A stretch of 64,000 nt of DNA from positions 142,909-206,908 of the forward strand of contig NZ_LGTB01000007.1 of assembly GCF_001238275.1 (NCBI RefSeq), written 5' to 3'. The translations under genes and the position numbers were made by a program. Under the pieces are notes generated by a model. That model made no database searches. It worked only from the letters and a program-made list of their open reading frames with translations, and was not told the origin of the DNA. This stretch comes from Bradyrhizobium viridifuturi. GTDB lineage: Bacteria; Pseudomonadota; Alphaproteobacteria; Rhizobiales; Xanthobacteraceae. This document shows, in pieces, positions 46,362 through 55,508 of the stretch (positions are counted from its first letter, which is position 1; each line of letters begins with the position of its first letter).

Positions 46362-46997
46362 CTAGGCCCGCCGCGCCTCGAGCGCCATCTTCATTGCTAG
46401 CCCCGCGAGCACCGTGCCCATCAGCCAGCGCTGCACCAGGAGCCAGGTCGGGCGGGTGCCGAGGAACACCGCGATCGAGCCGGCGGCGAGCGCGATCATC
46501 GCGTTGACGCTGACGCTGATCACGATCTGGATCGAGCCGAGCGCGAGCGACTGCGTCAGCACGCTGCCGCCGGCGGGATCGATGAACTGCGGCAGCAGCG
46601 CCAGATAGAGCATCGCGATCTTTGGATTCAGCAGATTGGTGAGGAAGCCCATTGCGAACAATTTGCGCGGGCCGTCGACCTTCAGCGCCTTGACCTGGAA
46701 CGGCGAGCGGCCGCCGGGCTTCAATGCTTGCCATGCCAGCCAGAGCAGATAGGCGGCGCCGGCGAACCGCAGCGCGTCATAGGCATAGGGAATCGCGAAC
46801 AGCAGCGCGGTGATGCCGAACGCCGCGCACAGCATGTAGAACACGAAGCCGAGCGCGACGCCGCCGAGCGAGACGATCCCGGCCGCCGGCCCTTGCGTGA
46901 TCGAGCGCGAGATCAGGTACATCATGTTCGGTCCCGGCGTCAGCACCATGCCGAGGCAGACGAGCGCAAAGCCGAGCAGGGCGGACATGTGGGGCAT
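46362..46997 (-). CDS. LysE/RhtB family amino-acid exporter
   Basis: 211 aa, about six membrane helices. The family signature near the start reads VLTPGPNMMYLISRSI, and KLFAMGFLTNLLNPKIAMLY lies in the middle. RhtB-type proteins export neutral or basic amino acids or homoserine lactones by proton antiport; the substrate is not predictable. Met4 (46988) is an alternative start. It is followed upstream, on the same strand, by a second LysE-type gene. Confidence 0.92.
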   Translation of the reverse strand: MPHMSALLGFALVCLGMVLTPGPNMMYLISRSITQGPAAGIVSLGGVALGFVFYMLCAAFGITALLFAIPYAYDALRFAGAAYLLWLAWQALKPGGRSPFQVKALKVDGPRKLFAMGFLTNLLNPKIAMLYLALLPQFIDPAGGSVLTQSLALGSIQIVISVSVNAMIALAAGSIAVFLGTRPTWLLVQRWLMGTVLAGLAMKMALEARRA

Positions 46998-47076
46998 GAT
47001 GGGTCTCGCGAGGGGATGCAGACACTTCTAGCGTGTCATCCGCCGCGCGGCCATGTCGGAATTGTCCTCGGATCAA

Positions 47077-47706
47077 TTATCGCGGGTGGCCGGTCGCGAC
47101 CGCGAACCATATCGCGATGCCGACCAGTGCGATGGCAAACGCTCCTCGGATCGTCCGGCGGTTGTTGGCGACGTCGATGGTCGACTGCATGGCGCCGGCC
47201 AGCGCGACAACGGCCGAATGGATCAGGGTTGCGATCGCGACATAGAGCACGCCTAGCATCAGCGTCTGCATCGCGAGAGAGCCGCGGTCCGGCTGAACGA
47301 ACTCAGGCAGCACCGTTACATAGAACACCGCGGCCTTTGGATTGAGCAGGTTCGTGATCAAGCCGCGCTGGAATGCGGGCCACGGCTGCTCCTTCGTCGC
47401 CGTCTCGGGAGAGCCGTCCACCTGACCCGACCAGGCGTCCCAGGCGAGCCACAGCAGGTAGAGCACGCCGCCCCAACGCAGCAGGCCATAAAGCACCGGC
47501 GAGCCGTCGACCACGGCAGCCAGACCGAACGCAGCGATCACGGCGTAGGTCATCAGGCCGAGCGCGATGCCGCAGACCGCGGCAAAGCCGCTCCGCATGC
47601 CGCTCGAGAGCGACAAGGCCGCGAGATAGGTCATGTTGGGACCGGGCGTGAGCTCGATCAGGAGCGCGGTCAATGCGAATGCAAGCAGCGGATCGATGTC
47701 AGCCAA
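47077..47706 (-). CDS. LysE/RhtB family amino-acid exporter (second copy)
   Basis: 209 aa. Same family as its neighbour at 46362: LIELTPGPNMTYLAALSLSS near the start and RGLITNLLNPKAAVFYVTVL in the middle, with about six helices. The two proteins differ clearly elsewhere, so this is an old duplication or two independent family members. The 79-bp gap between them would allow a shared transcript. Confidence 0.92.
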   Translation of the reverse strand: MADIDPLLAFALTALLIELTPGPNMTYLAALSLSSGMRSGFAAVCGIALGLMTYAVIAAFGLAAVVDGSPVLYGLLRWGGVLYLLWLAWDAWSGQVDGSPETATKEQPWPAFQRGLITNLLNPKAAVFYVTVLPEFVQPDRGSLAMQTLMLGVLYVAIATLIHSAVVALAGAMQSTIDVANNRRTIRGAFAIALVGIAIWFAVATGHPR

Positions 47707-47762
47707 GGGTCAACTAAGGCTCCCACCCAAACGACGCAACCGATCGGGCCGCGAGCCGCCGG

Positions 47763-50700
47763 TCAATGCGCCTCGTCCCAATTGTTGGCGGCGCGGGCAT
47801 CGACCTGCAGCGGCAGCGACAGGATCACCGCCGGGAACGGCGCGTCCTGCATCACCTTCTGCACCACCGGCAGCGTCGCCGCGACCTCGTTGTCGGGCAC
47901 CTCGAAGATCAGTTCGTCATGCACCTGCAGCAGCATCTGCGCCGAGAGCTTCTTCTCGGCGAGCGCGTCCTCGACCCGGATCATGGCGCGGCGGATGATG
48001 TCGGCCGCGGTGCCCTGCAAGCGCGCATTGATCGCGGCGCGTTCGTTGAAGGCGCGCACCGAGGCGTTGGAGGCCTTGATATCGGGGTAGTAGCACTTGC
48101 GGCCGAACAGCGTCGTCACATAGCCGTTGCGGCGGCAGAAGTCCTTGGTCTCATCCATGTAGGCCCGGATGCCGGGGAAGCGCTCGAAGTACTTCTTGAT
48201 GTAGGCCGAGGCTTCCTCGCGCGCGATGCCGAGCTGGTTGGCGAGGCCGAACGCCGAGATGCCGTAGATGATGCCGAAATTGATCGCCTTGGCGCGGCGG
48301 CGCACTTCGCTCGGCATGTCCTTGATCGGCACGCCGAACATCTCGGAGGCGGTCATGGCGTGAATGTCGAGCCCGTCGCGGAATGCCTGGCGCAGCACCG
48401 GCACGTCGGCGATCTCCGCAAGCAGCCGCAGTTCGATCTGCGAATAGTCCGCAGACACCAGCTTGTGGCCGGGCGTCGCGATGAAGGCGCGGCGGATCTT
48501 GCGGCCATCCTCAGTGCGAACAGGGATGTTCTGCAAATTCGGCTCGTTCGACGACAGCCGGCCCGTCGTGGTCGCGGCCAGCGCGTAAGTCGTGTGCACG
48601 CGATGGGTCTGCGGATTGACGTAGGTCGGCAGCGCATCGGTGTAGGTCGATTTCAGCTTCGAGACCTGGCGCCATTCCAGAATCTTCTTCGGGAATTCGT
48701 GGCCCTGCTCGGCGAGATCGTCCAGCACCTGCGCGGTGGTCGACCATGCGCCGGTCTTGGTCTTGGTGCCGCCGGGCAATCCCATCTTGCCGAAGATGAT
48801 GTCGCCGATCTGCTTCGGGCTGCCGACATTGACCGGCTCGCCGGCGATCTCCTGGATCTCGGCCTCGACCCGCGCCGCGGTCTGCGCGAAATCGCCCGAG
48901 AGGCGTGACAGCACCTGGCGGTCGATCGAGATGCCGCGGCGTTCCATCCGCGCCAGCACCGAGACCAGCGGCCGTTCCAGCGTCTCGTACACCGTCGTCA
49001 TCCGCTCGGCGACGAGGCGCGGCTTCAGCACTCGCCACAACCGCAGGATCACGTCGGCGCTTTCGGCGGCATATTCGGTCGCCTTGTCGATCGTGACCTG
49101 GTCGAAGGTCAGCTTGCCCTTGCCGCTGCCGACGAGGCCGCCGTAGCTGACGACGGCATGGCCGAACCAGCGCTCCGCGAGCTGTTCCAGCGCATGCGAG
49201 CCGCGGCCGGCATCGAGCGCATACGACATCAGCTGCGCATCATCGATGTTGCGCAGCGTGACGCCATGCTGCGCCAGGGTCACCGAGGTGAACTTGACGT
49301 TGAAGCCGACCTTCTGGATGCCAGTCGACTCCAGCAGCGGCTTCAGCGCCTTCAGCACATCAGCGGTCTTGATCTGGCCGGGTGCGAGGCCCGCATCGAA
49401 CAAGCCCGCGCCGCCGCCGGGCTCGCGGTGGCCGAGCGGCACGTAGGCAGCATCGTTGGGCGCCACGGCCAGGGCCAGTCCTGCCAGCTCAGCCTGCATC
49501 GGGTCGATCGATTCCGACATCGCCTCGATCGCGATGTAGCCGGTGTCGTGCGCCCGCGCGAGCAGGGCGTTGAGTTGATCGAGAGTGCCGATCGTCTGGT
49601 AGGCCTTGCGATCGAACCCGGTCTTGCGGATCGCCTCGCCACGGGCTTCGGCCAGCGCGGCCGGCGTGCCTCGCCGATTGGAGTTCTTGTCGTCGCGCGC
49701 GCCGGTCGGCTTGGCCTTCGCAACCGGTGCTGCGGCCGACGCCGGTGAGCCCCCGGGCGCCGGCGTCACATCCGACGACGGCAGCGGCGAGAACACGCTG
49801 GCGCCGCTCTTGTTGCCGGGATCGGCGTCGACATTGGCGGGATCGATCTGCGCATAGTCGGCGACGCGGCGGGTGAGGGTGGTGAACTCCATCGCCTTGA
49901 GGAAGGCGATCAGCCGGCGCGAGTCCGGCTCGTGCACAGCGAGGTCGTCGAGCGGCACCTCGAGATCGACCTTGTCGTCGAGCAGCACCAACTGGCGCGA
50001 GATGCGCGCCTTCTCGGCGTTCTCCAGCAGCGCCTCGCGCCGCTTCGGCTGCTTGATCTCGGTGGCGCGGAACAGCAGCTGATCGAGATCGCCATACTCA
50101 ATGATCAGCTGGGCCGCGGTCTTGATGCCGATGCCGGGCACGCCGGGTACGTTGTCGGTGGAGTCGCCGGCCAGCGCCTGTACCTCGACCACCTTCTCCG
50201 GCGGCACGCCGAATTTCTCGATCACCTCCGGGATGCCGATGCGGCGATCTTTCATCGTGTCGTACATCACGACCTTGTCGGTGACGAGCTGCATCAGGTC
50301 CTTGTCGGACGACACGATGGTCGTGCTCGCGCCGCGCTCGTTGGCGAGCCGTGCATAGGTCGCGATCAGATCGTCGGCCTCGAATCCCGCCTGCTCGAGA
50401 CAGGGCAGGTCGAAGGCGCGCACCGCTTCGCGGATCAGCGCGAATTGCGGGATCAGATCGTCGGGCGCCGGCGGCCGGTGCGCCTTGTAGTCCGGATAGA
50501 GCTTGTTGCGGAACGTGATCTCCGACTTGTCGAACACGATCGCCAGATGGGTCGGCCGGTTGTCCTCGGGCATGTCGCGGAGCAGCTTCCACAGCATGTT
50601 GCAGAAGCCGAGCACGGCGTTGACCTGCAGCCCGTCGGACTTGCGGTTGAGCGGCGGCAGCGCGTGATAGGCGCGGAAGATGTAGGACGAACCATCGACC

Positions 50701-50816
50701 AGAAAGACATGGTCGCCCTTGGCCGCGGCCTTGCTCGCGACCGGCTTGGCGGCAACGGGCTTGGGGGCGGTCTTCGGAGCGGGCTTGGCGGGGTCTTTGG
50801 AGGCTGTTTTCGGCAT
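47763..50816 (-). CDS. polA: DNA polymerase I with altered 3'-5' exonuclease motifs
   Basis: 1017 aa. Order: Lys/Ala/Pro-rich N-terminus, 5'-3' flap nuclease (about 32-320, VFLVDGSSYIFRAYHALPP at the start), 3'-5' exonuclease-like domain (about 410-610) and polymerase domain with RRAKAINFGIIYG, DYSQIELR and QVHDELIFE intact. In the exonuclease domain the first catalytic motif, DTET in E. coli, reads EAMSES, and the NLKYD motif reads NVKFTS, so proofreading is probably lost, while the flap nuclease and polymerase look active. The role is Okazaki-fragment processing and gap repair. Confidence 0.95.
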   Translation of the reverse strand: MPKTASKDPAKPAPKTAPKPVAAKPVASKAAAKGDHVFLVDGSSYIFRAYHALPPLNRKSDGLQVNAVLGFCNMLWKLLRDMPEDNRPTHLAIVFDKSEITFRNKLYPDYKAHRPPAPDDLIPQFALIREAVRAFDLPCLEQAGFEADDLIATYARLANERGASTTIVSSDKDLMQLVTDKVVMYDTMKDRRIGIPEVIEKFGVPPEKVVEVQALAGDSTDNVPGVPGIGIKTAAQLIIEYGDLDQLLFRATEIKQPKRREALLENAEKARISRQLVLLDDKVDLEVPLDDLAVHEPDSRRLIAFLKAMEFTTLTRRVADYAQIDPANVDADPGNKSGASVFSPLPSSDVTPAPGGSPASAAAPVAKAKPTGARDDKNSNRRGTPAALAEARGEAIRKTGFDRKAYQTIGTLDQLNALLARAHDTGYIAIEAMSESIDPMQAELAGLALAVAPNDAAYVPLGHREPGGGAGLFDAGLAPGQIKTADVLKALKPLLESTGIQKVGFNVKFTSVTLAQHGVTLRNIDDAQLMSYALDAGRGSHALEQLAERWFGHAVVSYGGLVGSGKGKLTFDQVTIDKATEYAAESADVILRLWRVLKPRLVAERMTTVYETLERPLVSVLARMERRGISIDRQVLSRLSGDFAQTAARVEAEIQEIAGEPVNVGSPKQIGDIIFGKMGLPGGTKTKTGAWSTTAQVLDDLAEQGHEFPKKILEWRQVSKLKSTYTDALPTYVNPQTHRVHTTYALAATTTGRLSSNEPNLQNIPVRTEDGRKIRRAFIATPGHKLVSADYSQIELRLLAEIADVPVLRQAFRDGLDIHAMTASEMFGVPIKDMPSEVRRRAKAINFGIIYGISAFGLANQLGIAREEASAYIKKYFERFPGIRAYMDETKDFCRRNGYVTTLFGRKCYYPDIKASNASVRAFNERAAINARLQGTAADIIRRAMIRVEDALAEKKLSAQMLLQVHDELIFEVPDNEVAATLPVVQKVMQDAPFPAVILSLPLQVDARAANNWDEAH

Positions 50817-50890
50817 GGCCGAAACTTAGGGATTTTTGCGGAGAATGACAGCCTTACGTGTGTGGATTCCGGGTGTGCCGCACAGCCAAA

Positions 50891-50940
50891 TCGTCGTCCC
50901 GGCCCCCCGTGCGCAATTGCGCACTAGGCCGGGACGACGA
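50891..50940. repeat. 50-bp nested palindrome
   Basis: Outer arms tcgtcgtcccggcc and ggccgggacgacga are exact reverse complements; the centre gtgcgcaattgcgcac is itself a perfect palindrome. It lies between the end of the response-regulator gene and the polA start. A half copy (gcgcactaggccgggacgac) occurs at 35667-35686 after the pckA terminator, showing that it is a dispersed family. Confidence 0.85.
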
Positions 50941-50958
50941 TCAAAATTGCGGACGAAG

Positions 50959-51696
50959 CTAAGCCTTGTCGCCGGTCGGCGAGAACAGGTAGCCGCCGCC
51001 GCGGATGGTCCGGATTACGGACGGCTTGGTCGGATCGAATTCGATCTTGCGGCGGATGCGCATGATGCGCAGGTCGACGGCGCGGTCGAAGGCTTCGGCG
51101 TCGCGCGCATTGGCCAGTTCCAGCAGCCGCTCGCGCGACAGCACCCGCTTCGGATTGGCCGCGAACACCTTGAGCAGGCCGAATTCGGAGGCGGTCAGCG
51201 GGTGCTCGTTGCCCTCGTCGTCGCGCAGCGCCTGGGCCTCGAGGTCGAGCCATTTGGTGCCGAACCGCACCAATTGCTCCTTTTCGGCCTTCGCGCTCGC
51301 CGGTTCCGGCGCGGCTGATTTGGCCGGCCCGCTCCGCCGCAGCACCGAGCGGATCCGCGCCATCAATTCGCGCAGCTCGCAGGGCTTGGCGACATAATCG
51401 TCGGCGCCGAGTTCGAGCCCGACCACGCGGTCGATCGGGCTGGCAGTAGCTGTCAGCATGATGACGGGGACGTTGATCTTGCTCTTGAGGTCGCGAATGA
51501 TCGACAGCCCGTCTTCCTCGGGCATGTTGAGGTCCAGCACGACGAGATCGGGCGTGCTGCTCTCGATCTCCTTGCGCAGGCTCTTGCCGCCGTCGCACAG
51601 CGTCACGCCGAAGCCGTGCATCTTGAGGTAATCGCCGACCATCTCGCGGGCCGGGGCCTCGTCGTCGACGATGAAGATATGCGGGTTCTGGTTCAT
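50959..51696 (-). CDS. OmpR-family response regulator of a multi-kinase operon
   Basis: 245 aa from the ATG at 51696, which overlaps the kinase stop (ATGA). Receiver domain with DDE near the start, phospho-accepting Asp in LVVLDLNMPEEDG and Lys in VAKPCELREL; an Ala/Pro linker; and a winged-helix DNA-binding domain (about 150-240) with ASEFGLLKVF and RTIRGGGYLFS. It is the last gene of a tightly packed operon with two histidine kinases and a TRAP-type binding protein, so it is the output of that pathway. Targets unknown. Confidence 0.93.
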   Translation of the reverse strand: MNQNPHIFIVDDEAPAREMVGDYLKMHGFGVTLCDGGKSLRKEIESSTPDLVVLDLNMPEEDGLSIIRDLKSKINVPVIMLTATASPIDRVVGLELGADDYVAKPCELRELMARIRSVLRRSGPAKSAAPEPASAKAEKEQLVRFGTKWLDLEAQALRDDEGNEHPLTASEFGLLKVFAANPKRVLSRERLLELANARDAEAFDRAVDLRIMRIRRKIEFDPTKPSVIRTIRGGGYLFSPTGDKA

Positions 51697-53438
51697 GTCT
51701 CTGTCGCCGGCAGTGTAACCGTAAAGGTCGACCCCTGTCCGGGGCCCGGGCTCTGTGCGGTCACATGGCCGCCATGCATGTCGATGATGCGCTTGACGAT
51801 GGAAAGCCCGAGGCCGGTTGAGCTTTCGCCCGCGGTCGGCTTGGCCGACAGCCGCTGGAACCGGCCGAACAGCCGGCCGAGATCCTCCGGGCTGAGGCCG
51901 GGGCCCTGGTCGGCGATCCGGATCACGGTGTCGTCGCCCTCGTGGCTGACCTGGACCGCGATCTTGCCGCCGATCGGCGAATACTTGATGGCGTTGCTGA
52001 CCAGGTTGTCGATCGCCTCGCGGATCCGGTCGGCATCGCACATCGTGACGAAATGCTGCGGCCCGGAGACCGTGATGCTCTGCTGCTTGTTGACGGCCGA
52101 GGGCAGGTTGGCCTCGGTGACCTCGTTGACGAGGGCCGCGACGTCTACCGGCTCGCGGCGGATGGTGATGTCGAAGGCATCCGCCATCGCATCCGAGATC
52201 AGGTGGTCGACCATCGATGTCAGCCGCTTGGTGGCGTCGCGGATATGCTCGACCTGCGCGGTGACGTTCTCCTTCGGCGAGCCGGCGCCGATCAACTCGG
52301 TCAGCATCTCGGTGCGGCCGAGGATCACACCGAGCGGATTCTTCAGATCGTGGGCGACGGTGCCGAGGATCTCGTTCTTGAAGCCGTTGGCGCGCTGCAG
52401 CCGCAGCCATTGCGCCGACAGCCGCCGGTTGGCCTGCATCAGCGCGCGGGTGCGCTGCGCGACGCGGTCCTCGAGCTGGGTGTTGGCTTCGTGCAGCTGC
52501 TGGTACAGGATCACGTTGTCGAACGCGATCGACAGCCGGCTCGAGAAGATCTCGACCAGCGCGCGGTCGGTGTCGGAGAGCTGGCGCTCGGCCTGCAGCA
52601 GCACCACCACCTCGCGGCCGGAGCCGGTGCGCGAATAGAGCACGCTGCGGTGGTCGGCGAACTCGTTCTTGCGGCGCTGGAAGGCTTCCTCGACCATGTG
52701 CCGCAAGTCAGCATCGAGCGCCTTCGACGAGGTGGTGCCGATGAAGCGGCTGTAGCAGCCCGAGCAGGCCAGCACCGAGAAATCGCATGCGGCGGCGTTG
52801 CCGTCGTCGCGCAGCACCAGAATGCCGGCGCAATCGACATTGAGCAGCGAGGCGAGCTGGGTCAGTACGCCCTCGGCCAGCCGTTGCATCGACTTGAAGT
52901 CGTACAGCGTCGAGGCGGCGTCGATGATGATCTCGAGCCCGCGCCTGGTCTGCACCATGCGCTCGAGCTGCTGGTAGCTGCGCAGCGCCGCGGTCAGCGA
53001 GGTGAACAGCTTGTCGGCGGTGAGCTCGGTCTTCGCCTTGTAGTCGTTGATGTCGTACTGCACGATGACGCGGCGCTCCGGCGCCTGGCCGGGCTGGCCG
53101 GTGCGCAGGATGATGCGGACGGTCTCGTTCCTGATCTCGTTGCGGATGTATTCGACGAGCTCGAGCCCGGCGACGTCGGTCTCCATGATGACGTCGAGCA
53201 GCACGGCCGCGATGTCGGGGTTGTCCCGCATCAGCGTGCGGCCTTCGGCCGCAGAATAGGCGGACAGGATCTCCAGCGTCGCGCCGTTCAGATTGTAGTC
53301 GCTCAGTGCGAAGCGGGTGCCCTCATGGACGGCGTGATCGTCGTCGATCACGGCGATCTTCCATTTGCGGGCCGACGAGTCCTCCGGGGGGCTCTCGGTG
53401 TCGTCGATCAGTTGGAGGACATCGTCCTGTTCGGCCAT
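51693..53438 (-). CDS. Hybrid sensor kinase: receiver-DUF3369-HisKA-HATPase
   Basis: 581 aa, no membrane helix. An N-terminal receiver domain (about 28-150) has the Asp in AAVLLDVIMETDVAG; then DUF3369 (about 165-335), a coiled coil, HisKA with His in GTVAHDLKNPLGVILGR, and HATPase ending STGLGLSIVKRIIDMHGG. Having its receiver first suggests that it is itself phosphorylated by the upstream membrane kinase and then controls the response regulator. It overlaps both neighbours: 31 bp with the upstream kinase and 4 bp with the regulator. Confidence 0.92.
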   Translation of the reverse strand: MAEQDDVLQLIDDTESPPEDSSARKWKIAVIDDDHAVHEGTRFALSDYNLNGATLEILSAYSAAEGRTLMRDNPDIAAVLLDVIMETDVAGLELVEYIRNEIRNETVRIILRTGQPGQAPERRVIVQYDINDYKAKTELTADKLFTSLTAALRSYQQLERMVQTRRGLEIIIDAASTLYDFKSMQRLAEGVLTQLASLLNVDCAGILVLRDDGNAAACDFSVLACSGCYSRFIGTTSSKALDADLRHMVEEAFQRRKNEFADHRSVLYSRTGSGREVVVLLQAERQLSDTDRALVEIFSSRLSIAFDNVILYQQLHEANTQLEDRVAQRTRALMQANRRLSAQWLRLQRANGFKNEILGTVAHDLKNPLGVILGRTEMLTELIGAGSPKENVTAQVEHIRDATKRLTSMVDHLISDAMADAFDITIRREPVDVAALVNEVTEANLPSAVNKQQSITVSGPQHFVTMCDADRIREAIDNLVSNAIKYSPIGGKIAVQVSHEGDDTVIRIADQGPGLSPEDLGRLFGRFQRLSAKPTAGESSTGLGLSIVKRIIDMHGGHVTAQSPGPGQGSTFTVTLPATET

Positions 53439-55501
53439 TGACTGCTTCCGTCGGCTGCTGCGTCAGTGATCGTGGGCTCGCCCTTGGCAGCCCCCTTGGC
53501 GATCCTGGGCATGATAATGCGAAAAGTGGTGCCTTGTCCTACCCTTGACTCCAGCATCATGCGTCCGCCGAGCTGCTGGGTGACGAGGTTATAGACGATA
53601 TGGAGGCCGAGGCCCGTACCACCTTCGTTGCGGCGCGTCGTAAAGAACGGGTCGAACGCCTGTCGCTGCACGTCCGGCGTCATGCCAGCCCCGTCGTCCG
53701 CGAAGATGATCTCGACATCGTCAGTGCCGCGCCCGCGCGCCGAGATCGTGATGTTGCCGGAGCGGCCATCGGCAAAGGCATGATTGACGGCGTTCAGGAA
53801 AAGATTGGTTAAGATCTGGCCATAGGCGCCGGGATAGCCGTCGATCAGCAGCCCGTCGGGCACGTCGACGGACAGTGCGATCGCCGCCTTCTTCAGCACC
53901 GGCCGCAGGCTCGCCACGATCTGGTCGGTGGATTCGCTCAGGGAGAACTGGCGGCGCTCGGCATGCGAGCGGTCGACGGCGACCTGCTTGAACGACTGGA
54001 TCAGCTCGCCGGCACGCTGCAGGTTCGAGACCAGTTGCTGCGATGCGTCACGCGAGGCGCGCACGAATTCGTCAAGCTTGGAGCGGCGCAGCGGCTCGGT
54101 CTTCAAATCGTTCTCGAACATCTCGCTGCGGCGGGCAAAGCTCGAGGCGACCGTCAGGCTGATGCCGATCGGATTGTTGACCTCGTGGGCGACGCCGGCA
54201 ACGAGGCCGCCGAGCGCGGCGAGGCGCTCGGCATCGATCAGGTTCTGCTGCGCGGTGTTGAGTTCGAGCAGCGCGCTCTCGGCCTTCTCCTTGGCGGTGC
54301 GCAGCTCGTCCTCGGTCTTGCGCTTGGCGATGGCGTTCTCGCGGAATACTTCCACCGCGCGCGCCATGGCGCCGACCTCGTCCTTGGCCGAGGTGCCTTG
54401 CACCGGCCGGTCGAGGTCTCCAGAGGTGATGGTGCGCATCGCGGCCATGATTTGCGCCAGCGGCAGCCGGATCGACAATGCGATCATGACGCCGGCGGAC
54501 ATGATGACGCCGAGGAAGATCACCGCGATCGACAGCACGCGGCGCGAGATCGAGGTCAGCGTCTTGTCGAAGGTCTCCTGCGCCTTCTGCTCGCGCTGGC
54601 GCATCTTCACCGAGAGATCGTCGATCGCGCCGATCGCGTCGGCCTGGCTGGCGTCGATCGAATTGCGCAACAGATCGGTGCGGTTGGTGAGCTGCTCACT
54701 GAGCTTGCCGAGGCCGTCGCGCAGCTCGGCGGTCTTGACCTTGAGCCGCGCCAGCGCCATGCGCTGCAGATCGTTCTCGGCCAGATCGGTCATCACCGGG
54801 ATCGTCCGCTCGATCGTATCGATGTTGCGGCGGGCTTCCTCGGCCGACGAGGAGGCCAGCGAGAGGTAGTAGGCGTTGGCGGCGACCAGGAGCGAGGTGA
54901 ACGCCTCGCGCGACTTGCCGAGCGCCGGCCAGATCAGCGCGTCGCGATGGCCGGTGGCGCCCTCGATGATCGAATACAGCCCGGCCATGTCCTTGGTCGG
55001 CGTCAGCACCTGCTCGTCATAGGTCTTGGAGATCCTGGTCTGCACCGTGCGCAATTCGCCGAAGCCGTCGAGGAAGCGGCTGGTGGCGCGTTCGAGCTGC
55101 TCGACCGAGCCGGACAGCATCGGGTCGGTCGAGGCCCGGTTGGTCAGCGTGCCGAGCACGGCCTCGCGCAGCAGCAGGATTTCCGCGAACAGGTCCGGGC
55201 TCGGCTGGTTGATGTAGCGATGGATCAGGTTCTGCAGCCGGCTGGTCTCGCTTTCCAGCTTGGCCAGGATCTTGTCGGATTCCCGCACCTGGCGGACATC
55301 CTCCCAGGCCGAGCCGAGCACCTTCGAGCCGTTCCAGATCAGCACCGCGAGCACGATCACGACCGCCGAATTGAGCAGCGCGATCGACAGGATGCGCCAG
55401 CGGATCGGCACCGCACGCAGCAACTGCACGATGCGGAAGCGGCCCTGCGGCCCGAAGGCCGCCCGCCGTTGCATCGTCCGGTCCTGTTGGGGTGCGTCCA
55501 A
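53408..55501 (-). CDS. Membrane sensor histidine kinase with large periplasmic domain
   Basis: 697 aa. TM1 at about 36-58, a periplasmic helical sensor of about 270 residues, TM2 at about 325-350, HAMP (about 352-405), coiled coil, HisKA with the HEVNNP motif (LGGLVAGVAHEVNNPIGI) and HATPase with FADDGAGM and GGTGLGLHIV. The H-box type is that of the DctB/NtrB group. It follows the TRAP-type binding protein by 7 bp, so the binding protein is its likely periplasmic partner. The next gene begins inside its 3' end. Confidence 0.92.
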   Translation of the reverse strand: MDAPQQDRTMQRRAAFGPQGRFRIVQLLRAVPIRWRILSIALLNSAVVIVLAVLIWNGSKVLGSAWEDVRQVRESDKILAKLESETSRLQNLIHRYINQPSPDLFAEILLLREAVLGTLTNRASTDPMLSGSVEQLERATSRFLDGFGELRTVQTRISKTYDEQVLTPTKDMAGLYSIIEGATGHRDALIWPALGKSREAFTSLLVAANAYYLSLASSSAEEARRNIDTIERTIPVMTDLAENDLQRMALARLKVKTAELRDGLGKLSEQLTNRTDLLRNSIDASQADAIGAIDDLSVKMRQREQKAQETFDKTLTSISRRVLSIAVIFLGVIMSAGVMIALSIRLPLAQIMAAMRTITSGDLDRPVQGTSAKDEVGAMARAVEVFRENAIAKRKTEDELRTAKEKAESALLELNTAQQNLIDAERLAALGGLVAGVAHEVNNPIGISLTVASSFARRSEMFENDLKTEPLRRSKLDEFVRASRDASQQLVSNLQRAGELIQSFKQVAVDRSHAERRQFSLSESTDQIVASLRPVLKKAAIALSVDVPDGLLIDGYPGAYGQILTNLFLNAVNHAFADGRSGNITISARGRGTDDVEIIFADDGAGMTPDVQRQAFDPFFTTRRNEGGTGLGLHIVYNLVTQQLGGRMMLESRVGQGTTFRIIMPRIAKGAAKGEPTITDAAADGSSQWPNRTMSSN

Positions 55502-55508
55502 GATCCGG

